Of a stretch of 64,000 nucleotides of DNA, positions 27,516 to 36,455 are shown in pieces. The notes below the pieces were generated by a model. That model was not told the DNA's origin. It did not search any database and worked only from the letters and a program-made list of their open reading frames with translations. The position numbers were made by a program, and so were the translations under genes. Location: positions 1,054,001 to 1,118,000 of the forward strand of contig NZ_OGVD01000004.1 of the NCBI RefSeq assembly GCF_900258045.1, written 5' to 3'. Origin of the DNA: Sphingorhabdus sp. EL138 (lineage in GTDB: Bacteria > Pseudomonadota > Alphaproteobacteria > Sphingomonadales > Sphingomonadaceae). Positions within the stretch are counted from its first letter, which is position 1. Each line of letters opens with the position of its first letter.

Positions 27516-28751
27516 TCAACCAACCATTACTTCCCTGGCTGCCCCCTGCCCCAGAAAATTTGCAGGACTGGCTGTCGCACCATAAGCCCCGGCACAGAAT
27601 ATCGCGACCACATCGCCAACCTGTGCGACCGGCATTTCCGCACGGTCGCTCAAAAGATCAAGCGGGGTACACAGACAACCCACAATGGAAACAGTCTCTT
27701 CCGATGGTTGATCATAACGGTTTGCGATCGCCGCTGGATAGTTTCGGCGGATCACCGTTCCGAAATTACCGCTTGCGGCGAGCTGATGATGCAGGCCGCC
27801 ATCTGTTACCAAAAATGTCTCGCCCTGACTCTCTTTCCGATCCACAATCCGGGTCAGATAAACCCCGGCTTCACCAACAAGATAGCGCCCTAGCTCAAGC
27901 GCAAATTGCGTATTCGACAATATAGCAGGCAGATCAGAAAACTGTTGCTTCAAGGCAATCCCGATTTCCATGATATCCAAGGCCTCGTCACCAGGAAAAT
28001 AGGGTATACCGAACCCCCCACCCAGATTAACATGTTCCGGACTATGGCCGATTTCATCGGCCAGTCGCGCCGCCAGGGCAATGGTCTGCGCCTGAGTTTC
28101 TATAATGGCATTGGCCTTCAAAGCCTGCGACCCGGCAAAAATATGGAATCCGCGCCAGTGCGCGTCTGATGCCATAATCTTGCGCACGGTTGGAGCAACG
28201 AGGTCAGTGTCCATACCAAATTGCTTGGCACCACCGCCCATTTTCATACCGGAGCCCTTCAAATCGAAATCCGGGTTAACGCGGACCGCAAGGTGCGGTT
28301 TAACCCCTTCCCGGGCACCAATGGACAGAGCCCGGTCACATTCGTTCGGTGATTCGATGTTGATCGTAACGCCGGCCCTTATGGCTTGCAGCAGTTCATC
28401 ATCCCGTTTACCCGGACCAGCGAAGCTGATGTGGCCCGCAGTAGCCCCAGCCCGCAAAGCCATGGCCAGCTCACCGCCAGAGGCAATATCGATACCATCA
28501 ACAAGGGTAATCATGTGCGAAAGCACAGGTGTAAAGGGATTGGCCTTCATCGCATAATGAATGTGTAATTGTTCCGGCATAGCTGCACGCAAAGCTTCAA
28601 TCCGCCGACTAAGCAGGTTCTCCGAATAGACAAAAAGCGGTGAGCCATGCTCGCCCACCAAATCAATGGCAGATGCACCGCCGATAGCGAGCTCTCCGCT
28701 TACACTTTCATAGCCGTCAGGTATCGGGCCGATAGGCTTGACCTTGTTCAT
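27516..28751 (-). CDS. PLP-dependent decarboxylase, XrtA-associated
   Basis: A 411-residue fold-type III enzyme of the diaminopimelate/ornithine decarboxylase family in the exosortase-A branch. The PLP lysine is in HYAMKANPF, and the other motifs are HVNLGGGFGIPYF, the GCLCTPLDLL cysteine segment and FCAGAYGATASPANFLG. It likely decarboxylates an amino acid or an amino-acyl thioester that is then used to modify the polymer. The start overlaps the ligase stop (ATGA), so ligase and decarboxylase are coupled. Confidence 0.92.
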   Translation of the reverse strand: MNKVKPIGPIPDGYESVSGELAIGGASAIDLVGEHGSPLFVYSENLLSRRIEALRAAMPEQLHIHYAMKANPFTPVLSHMITLVDGIDIASGGELAMALRAGATAGHISFAGPGKRDDELLQAIRAGVTINIESPNECDRALSIGAREGVKPHLAVRVNPDFDLKGSGMKMGGGAKQFGMDTDLVAPTVRKIMASDAHWRGFHIFAGSQALKANAIIETQAQTIALAARLADEIGHSPEHVNLGGGFGIPYFPGDEALDIMEIGIALKQQFSDLPAILSNTQFALELGRYLVGEAGVYLTRIVDRKESQGETFLVTDGGLHHQLAASGNFGTVIRRNYPAAIANRYDQPSEETVSIVGCLCTPLDLLSDRAEMPVAQVGDVVAIFCAGAYGATASPANFLGQGAAREVMVG

Positions 28752-30289
28752 ATATTCCGGGCCTTTGCCAATGCGTTACGATCCAGTTTCCCGTTAGGGT
28801 TTTTTGGGAATTCTTTCATCACAACAATATCCCGCGGGTGCATAAAATTCGGTAAATTGCGTTTAAGATATTTATTCAACGCCTGCCCAATATCTTCTGT
28901 TTCCTGACCTGTAGCAGGCCGAACATAAAGGCAAATCGCATGCCCCAACCGCTCATCCGGAACGCCGATAGCCACGGCTTCCGCGATAAACCCGGACTCA
29001 ACCGCAACCTCTTCAATCTCTGATGGACTGATCCGGTTTCCGGAGCTTTTGATCATATTATCGGTTCGTCCAACGAAATAAAGCAAGCCATCACTTTCTT
29101 GCCTGACTGTATCGCCCGACCAGACTGCTATTCCGCCATATTCGGATGCCGCTGGTGCCGATTTGAAGCGTTCGGCTGTGCGGTCATCATCCTGCCAATA
29201 TCCCTGTGCCACAAGCGGTCCGGCATGAACGAGCTCCCCCTCTTGCCCAACTGCTGCAATATCGCCATCTGAGCCAACCACCATGATTTCCGCAAAAGGA
29301 ATAGCGGTTCCCATGCTGGTCGGATTGTCATCGATCAACGCCGGTTCCAGATAAGTGGATCGAAAAGCCTCGGTCAATCCGTACATGGCGTAAATATCTG
29401 TCTTAGAGCCAAAAATAGCCCGTAATTGCTTCACCAGAGATGGCGTCAAGGCACCGCCGCTATTGGTGAGTCGGCGCATGGATAATATCGCCTCCTCTGA
29501 CCAGCTCTGGTCCACCAGTTGCACCCAAAGCGGGGGCACAGCAGCCAAGGTTGTAATGGCTTCACGCCCGCAGGCCTTTATGACATCGCGCGGTGTCAGA
29601 TAATCCAGTGGATAGGCGCAACCTCCCGCAAACCAGGTCGAAAGCAACTGATTCTGGCCATAATCAAAACTCAGGGGCAGCACACATAGCGTTCGGTCAT
29701 CGGGCTTCATCTTCAGATATTGTGCGACACTGACAGCACCAAGGCTGAGATTGGCGTTGGTGAGCATGACACCCTTTGGCCGTCCGGTTGACCCGCTGGT
29801 ATATAATATCGCTGCTAAAGCGTCGACATTCTTGGCAGTTTCATTGGGTTCCAACGGATCCGCAACGTTGTCCATATCGGTCGAAACCGCTGCATCGTTC
29901 CAAACTGCACATCCCTTATCGACCGGCATATCTTCAAGAGACTTTATGCGCCCGGTATTGGTAATCAGCAGTTTTGAGCCACTGTCTGTCACGATATGCT
30001 TTACCTGGGCAGGCTTCAGAATCGGATTAACTGGCACATGCACCAATCCCGCACGAACGGCTGCGAGCGGCATGATACAGGCCATTTCCGTCTTCGGCAG
30101 CCATGTCGCTACCCGGTCGCCTTTTTCGAAACCTTGCTCCAATAACCAACGCGCCAACACACCCACACGATGATTTAACATCTTGTAGCTAAGAGAGCCT
30201 GAGCGTGTGACCAAGGCCGTGGCGTCAGGATCTTTTCCAACGGCAAGACGGTCCAAAGGGAACGCGTATTTTATGTGTTCAGTAGTCAA
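28748..30289 (-). CDS. Acyl-CoA/acyl-ACP ligase (AMP-forming), XrtA-associated
   Basis: An ANL-superfamily adenylating enzyme of about 513 residues that activates a carboxylic or amino acid with ATP and hands it to CoA or a carrier protein. It has the P-loop ILYTSGSTGRPKGVML, MYGLTEAF, YFVGRTDNMIKSSGNRISPSEIEE, and the catalytic lysine in NPNGKLDR near the end. The start is uncertain: the TTG at 30289 fits the family start (before the conserved DPDATALV), while longer frames would run into the divergent GNAT gene. The acyl carrier protein across the divide may be its partner. Confidence 0.9.
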   Translation of the reverse strand: MTTEHIKYAFPLDRLAVGKDPDATALVTRSGSLSYKMLNHRVGVLARWLLEQGFEKGDRVATWLPKTEMACIMPLAAVRAGLVHVPVNPILKPAQVKHIVTDSGSKLLITNTGRIKSLEDMPVDKGCAVWNDAAVSTDMDNVADPLEPNETAKNVDALAAILYTSGSTGRPKGVMLTNANLSLGAVSVAQYLKMKPDDRTLCVLPLSFDYGQNQLLSTWFAGGCAYPLDYLTPRDVIKACGREAITTLAAVPPLWVQLVDQSWSEEAILSMRRLTNSGGALTPSLVKQLRAIFGSKTDIYAMYGLTEAFRSTYLEPALIDDNPTSMGTAIPFAEIMVVGSDGDIAAVGQEGELVHAGPLVAQGYWQDDDRTAERFKSAPAASEYGGIAVWSGDTVRQESDGLLYFVGRTDNMIKSSGNRISPSEIEEVAVESGFIAEAVAIGVPDERLGHAICLYVRPATGQETEDIGQALNKYLKRNLPNFMHPRDIVVMKEFPKNPNGKLDRNALAKARNI

Positions 30290-30321
30290 ATGCTTGAGCC
30301 TATGGGAAAAAGTAGAAATTT

Positions 30322-31362
30322 GTGACAGACATGACGATAGCAATGAACAGTGAATATCACGATAATTTCCAGTCGGCGCAAGCCGAAGCTGGCGAGAAGC
30401 TTGACCGGAGCGTTCAAAAGTCACTGTTCGATCGTATGGAATGGCTGAAACAACTGCATGAGCAGTGTCTGCCCGATACTCAACCGCTGATCGTTCATAG
30501 CGCCGAAAACGATGCGCAAGCGTGGATGTTCCTGACGAAAAAAAGGTTCGGAAACTATACCGCGCTCGCCAACTGGTATAATTTTACCTATCGACCAATT
30601 TTTACCGGGAAATTTGATGAAGTCACAAAGTTGGCTTTGCTTGCGGGGGTTGCAAAGAAGCTTAAATCCCTTTCACATCATATTGAAATTGCTCCTGTCC
30701 CAGAGGAAGATTACGCCGCCAGTCTGACCGAACGCGCGTTTGAGCAAGCCGGTTGGGTGGTATTCAAATCAAAAGCGGATGACAATCATATCCTTTCGGT
30801 AAACGGCCGCACATTCGACCAATATTGGGCTGAGCGGCCTGGCCAACTACGCAACACAGTTCGCCGCAAGGCGAAGAAAAATATCGTTTCCATCCGGATC
30901 GAGACCGAATTTTCCGCAGAGCATTGGGCGGATTATTGCGATGTTTACGCCAAAAGCTGGAAACCAGAGGAAGGCAGTCCGGATTTCCTGAAAAATATTG
31001 CCCAGCAGGAGGCCGCTGCGGGATGCTTGCGCCTTGGCCTTGCCTATATTGATGGCAAGCCCGTTGCAGCGCAATTTTGGACCGTGGAAAATGGTGAAGC
31101 GCTTATCCACAAGCTTGCTCATATAGCTGATGCCACCAAATCATCGCCCGGCACTTTGCTATCCGTTGCCATGTTTCAGCATGCCATTGATGTTGATCGG
31201 GTGAAACTGATCGATTTCGGCACAGGTAATGATCCTTACAAGCGCGAATGGATGGAAGACGTCCGTACACGGTATCGTTTGGAGATGTTTTGGCCCAATA
31301 ACCCTCTTTCCTGGTTGCCTATCCTGCGTCACCGGATGTCAGCCCTTGTAGGAAAGCGTTGA
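30322..31362 (+). CDS. GNAT-family acyltransferase (CelD/BcsL-like), XrtA locus
   Basis: A 346-residue protein of the FemAB/CelD-like GNAT group. Signs are the RPGQLRNTVRRKAKKN segment, CLRLGLAYIDGKPVAAQFWTVENGEALIHKLAHI and the FGTGNDPYKREWMED motif. It likely acylates the polysaccharide or its precursors, using the acyl carrier protein encoded next as donor, which is an inference from neighbours. It heads the plus-strand arm of the XrtA locus, divergent from the ligase gene by only 32 bp. The start is a GTG at 30322 or an ATG at 30331; neither has a clear ribosome binding site. Confidence 0.82.
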   Translation: MTDMTIAMNSEYHDNFQSAQAEAGEKLDRSVQKSLFDRMEWLKQLHEQCLPDTQPLIVHSAENDAQAWMFLTKKRFGNYTALANWYNFTYRPIFTGKFDEVTKLALLAGVAKKLKSLSHHIEIAPVPEEDYAASLTERAFEQAGWVVFKSKADDNHILSVNGRTFDQYWAERPGQLRNTVRRKAKKNIVSIRIETEFSAEHWADYCDVYAKSWKPEEGSPDFLKNIAQQEAAAGCLRLGLAYIDGKPVAAQFWTVENGEALIHKLAHIADATKSSPGTLLSVAMFQHAIDVDRVKLIDFGTGNDPYKREWMEDVRTRYRLEMFWPNNPLSWLPILRHRMSALVGKR

Positions 31363-31405
31363 TCGCTTTAGGGAAGCGCGGTTATCCGGATTCGGGGGTT
31401 TATTG

Positions 31406-31678
31406 ATGTCGGAAAATACGGAATTGACGCCAGAAGCCGCTGTCCGTGCGGTCATGCAGGACATATTGGGACTGGACGAAGCACAAGTTGCTGCGTTTAC
31501 CGCGGAAACTGAGCTTTTTGGTGCGCTACCTGAACTGGACAGCATGGCGGTAGCAGGGCTTTTGACCGAGTTGGAAGACCGTCTCGATATCATGATCGAG
31601 GATGATGAAGTCGATGGCGAGCTTTTCGAAACATTCGGAAATCTCGTTGCCTTTGCTGAGATGAAAGCAGCCGAGTGA
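31406..31678 (+). CDS. Acyl carrier protein, XrtA-associated
   Basis: A 90-residue carrier protein. Ser46 in LPELDSMAVAGLLTELEDRL is the phosphopantetheine attachment site, in a standard DSM motif. It has the acidic character typical of ACPs (IMIEDDEVDGELFE). The start is the ATG at 31406, three bases after an in-frame TTG, with a G-rich stretch upstream. Its stop overlaps the hydrolase 2 start (GTGA). It is dedicated to the exopolysaccharide locus by position, rather than to fatty acid synthesis. Confidence 0.9.
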   Translation: MSENTELTPEAAVRAVMQDILGLDEAQVAAFTAETELFGALPELDSMAVAGLLTELEDRLDIMIEDDEVDGELFETFGNLVAFAEMKAAE

Positions 31679-32385
31679 CGGCAAGGCTCGACTATTCGAG
31701 TTATCAGTTTCAAGGACATGATGAACTTTGCCTGCAGGTTGGCGCTATCCACGCAAAAACCATCCTGATCATCCCGCCGCTTTTCGATGAAATGAACCGC
31801 ATGCGGCGGATGCTGGTCGACATGATGCGCCTGCTTGCTGAACATGGTATCGGCAGTATCCTGCCCGACCTGCCCGGCACCAATGAAAGCCTTTTCCCTC
31901 AGGAGCAGGCCAGTTTGAAAATTTGGCGGCAGGCGCTGGCGACTTGTTCCGAAACACTGTCCGAGCCGCATCATATCGCCTCATTTCGCGGCGGATGCCT
32001 AATCGATGATTTTAATGATGACGCTGAAAAATGGCGGCTATCTCCTGCAAAAGGCTTAACTTTACTGCGAACAATGATGCGTACGCGCATGGCCTCTGAC
32101 AAAGAGGCGGGGCTATCCACGGATATGGCGCAATTGGTCGCAGAGGCAAAGCAAGGTCAGGTCAATCTTGCAGGCAACAGCATTGGTCATACCCTGTTTG
32201 CCGAACTCGAAGACGCCTTGCCCGCTCAGTCCGATAGCGTTCGCACGGTACAGCTGGAAAACAACACACAACAAGCCGATGTGCGGATCGTCGGCTCGGC
32301 GCTTTGGTTACGTGCTGAACCTGGTGACGACATGCTTCTTTCAGGCGCCATAGCGACCGACTTGGCAGCATGGGTAGCGGCATGA
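31675..32385 (+). CDS. Exosortase A-associated hydrolase 2
   Basis: A 236-residue alpha/beta-hydrolase-fold protein matching the second of two hydrolases that accompany exosortase A. IIPPLFDEMNRMRRM near residue 32 is the family's hallmark. The expected nucleophile elbow reads SFRGG at 103-107, with Arg105 where a catalytic Ser would be, so classical serine hydrolase activity is doubtful. The start is a GTG at 31675 overlapping the carrier protein stop, and the end overlaps the hydrolase 1 start. Confidence 0.85.
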   Translation: MTARLDYSSYQFQGHDELCLQVGAIHAKTILIIPPLFDEMNRMRRMLVDMMRLLAEHGIGSILPDLPGTNESLFPQEQASLKIWRQALATCSETLSEPHHIASFRGGCLIDDFNDDAEKWRLSPAKGLTLLRTMMRTRMASDKEAGLSTDMAQLVAEAKQGQVNLAGNSIGHTLFAELEDALPAQSDSVRTVQLENNTQQADVRIVGSALWLRAEPGDDMLLSGAIATDLAAWVAA

Positions 32386-33203
32386 CGCGGTCCTTTCATC
32401 AATTTATATGCGAGGATACAATGCTCGCCGGCACGCTCGACAGCGGCACTTGGCCGACCGGACTATTGATTGTAAGCGGCGGCAATGAGATCAGGGCTGG
32501 CGCTCACTCCGGCATGGCCAAACTGGCAGAGGAGATTGCCCGCAATGGCTTTCCGGTCTTTCGCTATGACCGCCGCGGAATTGGCGACAGCAGTGGTAGC
32601 AATGAGGGGTTTTTGGAGACGAAAGCCGATATCGAAGCCGCAACGGAATATTTCCGCGAAACATGCCCTAAGCTTTCCAAGATAGTCGCTTTCGGCAATT
32701 GCGATGCGGCTACCGCTTTAGCGCTATTTGGCAACAATACAGCTATTGATCGCACCATATTGGCCAACCCGTGGGTTATTGAAGAAGCTGATCCGACCTC
32801 GCAAACGCCAACCAAGCCGCCCCCTTCTGCCGTCCGGTCGCGCTATTGGGCGCGTTTGAAAAATCCCAAGTCAATTGTCGACCTGTTTACCGGCAAGGTC
32901 GACTTAAGAAAGCTTGCGAGCGGCCTTAAACAAGCGACTCAAAAACAAGAAAATACTGACCTTGCCAATCGTCTTAGAAATGGATTGATCCAGCTCGACA
33001 AACCGTGCCGCATATTGCTGGCCAGCAAAGATACTACCGCTCGCGCGTTTCTGACGGCTTGGACCAGCAAAGACTTTGCAGCTGCCAGAGCGTTGCCGAA
33101 CATTACCACCGAGGCACTAGATAGCGCGTCTCATAGTTTTGCCGACGACAAGTCCAAACGCTGGCTCGAAACCCAGCTTTTGGACGTCCTCAAAAACGCC
33201 TGA
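32382..33203 (+). CDS. Exosortase A-associated hydrolase 1 (Cys nucleophile)
   Basis: A 273-residue alpha/beta-hydrolase-fold protein. The N-terminal LIVSGGNEIRAGAHSGMAKLAEEIA and the FRYDRRGIGDSSG segment mark the exosortase-linked hydrolase 1 group. The elbow is GNCDA with Cys107 at the position of the usual serine, suggesting a thiol acyltransferase or thioesterase, perhaps acting on the carrier protein. The ATG at 32382 overlaps the preceding stop (ATGA). Its stop directly abuts the trxB stop on the other strand, with no bases between. Confidence 0.88.
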   Translation: MTRSFHQFICEDTMLAGTLDSGTWPTGLLIVSGGNEIRAGAHSGMAKLAEEIARNGFPVFRYDRRGIGDSSGSNEGFLETKADIEAATEYFRETCPKLSKIVAFGNCDAATALALFGNNTAIDRTILANPWVIEEADPTSQTPTKPPPSAVRSRYWARLKNPKSIVDLFTGKVDLRKLASGLKQATQKQENTDLANRLRNGLIQLDKPCRILLASKDTTARAFLTAWTSKDFAAARALPNITTEALDSASHSFADDKSKRWLETQLLDVLKNA

Positions 33204-34169
33204 TTATTCAGCCGCCAGCAACTCAAACTCTTCTTCAGCTAGAAAACGCTCTGCATCGAGCGCCGCCATACAGCCGGTTCCCGCCGCTGTCACAGCCTGC
33301 CGATAAACATGATCCATCACATCACCACAGGCAAAGAGTCCCGGAATCTTGGTCTTTGGTGTGCCTGGCTCAACCTCGATATACCCCCCGTCGATCAGAT
33401 CGAGATGGTCTTTGAATATCTCCGTTGCAGGCGCGTGACCGATGGCTACAAATGCACCATCCGTAGCGAGATGGCTTTTCTCACCTGTCTGCGTATCGAC
33501 CAGATCAACACCGACCAGACCTTCCGGATCACCGCCACCGACAAATTTTTCCACCGTCTTGTTCCACAACACACTGATTTTCGGATTGGAAAGAAGCCGG
33601 TCCTGCAGAATTTTCTCAGCGCGCAAGCTGTCTCGGCGATGGATCAGGGTGACGTCATCGCTGTGATTGGTCATATAGAGCGCTTCTTCCACCGCAGTAT
33701 TTCCGCCGCCGATCACGACCACTTTCTTGCCGCGATAGAAAAAGCCGTCACAGGTCGCACAGGCCGAAACGCCCTTGCCTCCTAGTTCTTGTTCGCCTTC
33801 GACGCCCAGCCATTTGGCTTGCGCACCGGTGGCAATGACCAGCGTATCGCCTTCATAGATCGTTCCGCCATCACCAGTCATCCGAAAAGGCCGTTGCGAT
33901 ACATCTACATCTACGATCGTATCAAACATGGTGCGTGTGCCGACTTTTTCCGCTTGCGCCTGCATTTCCTCCATCAACCATGGGCCCTGAATGACATCAC
34001 GGAACCCCGGATAATTCTCCACATCGGTTGTGATTGTCAGCTGACCACCTGGTTGAAGCCCCTGCACCACAATCGGTTCCAACCCGGCGCGCGCTCCATA
34101 AATAGCGGCACTCAACCCGGCAGGGCCAGAGCCCAGGATCAGCATTTTGGTACGATGTGTTTCGGTCAT
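33204..34169 (-). CDS. trxB: Thioredoxin reductase
   Basis: NADPH-dependent FAD enzyme that reduces thioredoxin. The protein has 321 residues, the usual length. The FAD motif GSGPAG is at 13-18, the redox pair is in SACATCDGFFY, the NADPH motif is VVVIGGGNTAVEEA, and the second FAD motif is GLFACGDVMD near the C-terminus. It begins with ATG at 34169 after GAAAAT and stands alone, convergent with the XrtA plus-strand arm. Confidence 0.97.
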   Translation of the reverse strand: MTETHRTKMLILGSGPAGLSAAIYGARAGLEPIVVQGLQPGGQLTITTDVENYPGFRDVIQGPWLMEEMQAQAEKVGTRTMFDTIVDVDVSQRPFRMTGDGGTIYEGDTLVIATGAQAKWLGVEGEQELGGKGVSACATCDGFFYRGKKVVVIGGGNTAVEEALYMTNHSDDVTLIHRRDSLRAEKILQDRLLSNPKISVLWNKTVEKFVGGGDPEGLVGVDLVDTQTGEKSHLATDGAFVAIGHAPATEIFKDHLDLIDGGYIEVEPGTPKTKIPGLFACGDVMDHVYRQAVTAAGTGCMAALDAERFLAEEEFELLAAE

Positions 34170-34459
34170 ATTTTCATCCTAGATTCGTTTTATCCCACAT
34201 AAGGATGCAGGGCCGCTCTCGGCAAGAGGTGAGAAGAGAAGAATCACTGTTGGCGGAGATAAGAGAACTATCGAGGATAACAACGACAAAGATGAGTTTT
34301 TCTCCTCAACCCATTTCCAAAATGTCGTTTCTCAAGTTATCATTTTCGGCCCAGTTAATCGAATATGGATTTACGAACCCTTTTTCCCAGTTTTTCTGAC
34401 TCTCCCCACTTGCAGCGGTTCGTTGCTTGCTGGCGGACGGTTTTAAGTATCAGCGACCG

Positions 34460-35371
34460 ATGATAGTTTTAAAGGATGTACTGCTATGTCTAGCGGTTGT
34501 CTGTATCTGGGGCGCAAGTTTCACTGTCGTCAAGACCGGCCTAGATGAACTGCCACCTCTTTTATTTATCGCTTGCCGGTTTTTTGTTGCCGCAGTTCCG
34601 GCTATCTTTTTCATTCCTTTTCCCAGAACATCCATATGGAATGTTGTTGCGATCGGAACCTTTCTAGGCATTGTAAAATTCGGTCTGTTGTTTGTAGCAA
34701 TGAGTCAAGATGCCAGTGCGGGGATGGCATCACTGCTGTTGCAGGCACAAATATTCTTCACGATTTTTTTGAGTTATCTGGTTTTTGATGAGAAGGTCAA
34801 AATGGGACAATTGACCGGCATCGTCTTTGCTGTTGTGGGCTTCCTGTCCTTCTTCTTGAGTATCGGAGGAAACGTATCAAATTTCGGTCTGATGCTTTTG
34901 TTGGGAGCTGCGTTGGCATGGGCCGTCGCCAACATCATCATGAAAGGGATGGTTGGCGTCAATCTTCTCCACCTTATGATTTGGGCCAGTCTTGTCCCTA
35001 TCATTCCGATGCTTGTTGCATCTCATTTCTTGGAAAGCTCAACACCGGTTTCACTGATTTTGACCCTTTCTCCCCAAGGATGGGCAAGCATTATCTACAT
35101 GGGTTATCTTGCAACTGTTGTTGCTTATGCGATCTGGGGATGGCTGTTGCGCCAGTATAACAGCGCCACAGTGTCGCCATTTGCATTGTTGATACCTATA
35201 GTTGGAGTTGCAATCTCCTCCCTATATTTGGATGAGGTTTTTAGTCGGTGGGAGATGATGGGCATGCTGCTTGTCATGACAGGTCTGGTAATATGTGTGG
35301 TTGATGAGAAAATATTGTCGATTTACAAGCTCGCCCGCATTCGATTTGTGCGTTTCCGATACAAGAGCTAA
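34460..35371 (+). CDS. EamA/DMT-family transporter
   Basis: A membrane protein of about 303 residues with ten predicted helices in two EamA repeats. The first begins LLCLAVVCIWGASFTVVKTGL and the second LMLLLGAALAWAVANIIMKG. Members export amino acids and other metabolites; the substrate is unknown here. The start is taken as the ATG at 34460; an upstream frame to 34427 adds a polar tail. Base composition is visibly lower in GC than the flanking trxB, and the LysR gene 41 bp downstream shares this, which may reflect joint acquisition. Confidence 0.88.
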   Translation: MIVLKDVLLCLAVVCIWGASFTVVKTGLDELPPLLFIACRFFVAAVPAIFFIPFPRTSIWNVVAIGTFLGIVKFGLLFVAMSQDASAGMASLLLQAQIFFTIFLSYLVFDEKVKMGQLTGIVFAVVGFLSFFLSIGGNVSNFGLMLLLGAALAWAVANIIMKGMVGVNLLHLMIWASLVPIIPMLVASHFLESSTPVSLILTLSPQGWASIIYMGYLATVVAYAIWGWLLRQYNSATVSPFALLIPIVGVAISSLYLDEVFSRWEMMGMLLVMTGLVICVVDEKILSIYKLARIRFVRFRYKS

Positions 35372-35412
35372 ACTATGCGCTGAATCGAATTCCGGTGCTG
35401 GAGCGCGTGTAT

Positions 35413-36291
35413 ATGGATAAACGGTTACCCCCACTAAACGCGATCCGAGCATTTGAAGTTGCAGCTCGACATCTCAGCTTTGTCCGTGCTGCCCAGGAAC
35501 TGGGCGTCACCCAAAGTGCCGTTAGCAAGCAGATTCATTTGCTGGAGGATTTTATCGGAGCCCAGTTGTTCGATCGTTTACCCGGCGCACTCGCATTAAC
35601 ATTGGAAGGTCGCGCCCTTCGAGATTCTGTTTATCCCGCATTTCGGATTTTGGAAGAATCCTTCCAGCGATTTTCGAGAAAACCTCCTCGGTCAAAAGTA
35701 ATTCGGTTGGCTACGGTGGCGTCATTCGCATCCCAGTTTTTAGTGCCACGACTTGCTTCATTTGCTGAACAGTTTCCCGACATAGAGTTGGAACTGTTAA
35801 CATCAGACCGCGTTGTGGATCTCACAAAAGAAGAAGTAGATCTAAGCATTCGTTATGGCGCCGGAGAATGGGACGGTCTGATTTCGAGGGAACTGGTGAA
35901 AGGTGAGCTAATTCCTGTCTGCGCGCCACGACTGCTTGATGAAAAAGATCATAATATCGATACTCTTGTTACTGCCAATCGTCTGATACAGGTGTTTGCA
36001 CAAAATGAGTGGAATCTCTGGGAGACAGAATCGGGAGTTGCGCTGCCCAAAGTCGAACACGCCTTCATCATCGAACATTTCATGGTTGCTGCGAAAGCAG
36101 CCATTGGTGGGCATGGTCTTGCCCTATTACCAAGACTTATTGTGCAGGAATATTTGACAAAGGGCGTTTTGGTCGAGTTTTCGGAACCGATGAATTGGCA
36201 TCATAGTTTTAGTGTTACCCACCTGCCCAATGCCGAGAAAAATCCGACCATTCAGATGGTAATTGACTGGTTATTCACCGAAGCGGCTTGA
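35413..36291 (+). CDS. LysR-type transcriptional regulator (GcvA-like)
   Basis: A 292-residue regulator. The N-terminal winged helix has PPLNAIRAFEVAARHLSFVRAAQELGVTQSAVSKQI (HTH at about 20-41). The effector domain includes DVVDLTKEEVDLSIRYGAG-type GcvA features, in sequence VVDLTKEEVDLSIRYG. The likely targets are the adjacent EamA transporter and the downstream RidA gene. The ATG at 35413 matches the family start. A short hairpin (GATGGT-TAGA-ACCATC, 36290-36305) sits at the stop codon. Confidence 0.9.
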   Translation: MDKRLPPLNAIRAFEVAARHLSFVRAAQELGVTQSAVSKQIHLLEDFIGAQLFDRLPGALALTLEGRALRDSVYPAFRILEESFQRFSRKPPRSKVIRLATVASFASQFLVPRLASFAEQFPDIELELLTSDRVVDLTKEEVDLSIRYGAGEWDGLISRELVKGELIPVCAPRLLDEKDHNIDTLVTANRLIQVFAQNEWNLWETESGVALPKVEHAFIIEHFMVAAKAAIGGHGLALLPRLIVQEYLTKGVLVEFSEPMNWHHSFSVTHLPNAEKNPTIQMVIDWLFTEAA

Positions 36292-36455
36292 TGGTTAGAA
36301 CCATCCTATGATCACTATCAGTTAACTCGGGAAAATTTCTCCTGATCCTGTTGCCATATACTCGCTTTTTGAACTTCCCCTTTTGCACCATTTGAATCGG
36401 CAGCAAATGCATTGGCCAATCCAAACAGGCCGTTGCTGATACAAAAGGAGTATTT

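Noticed and set aside
34170-34459. Possible small gene between trxB and the EamA transporter
   Set aside because: The only frame overlaps the trxB start, has no ribosome binding site and resembles nothing.
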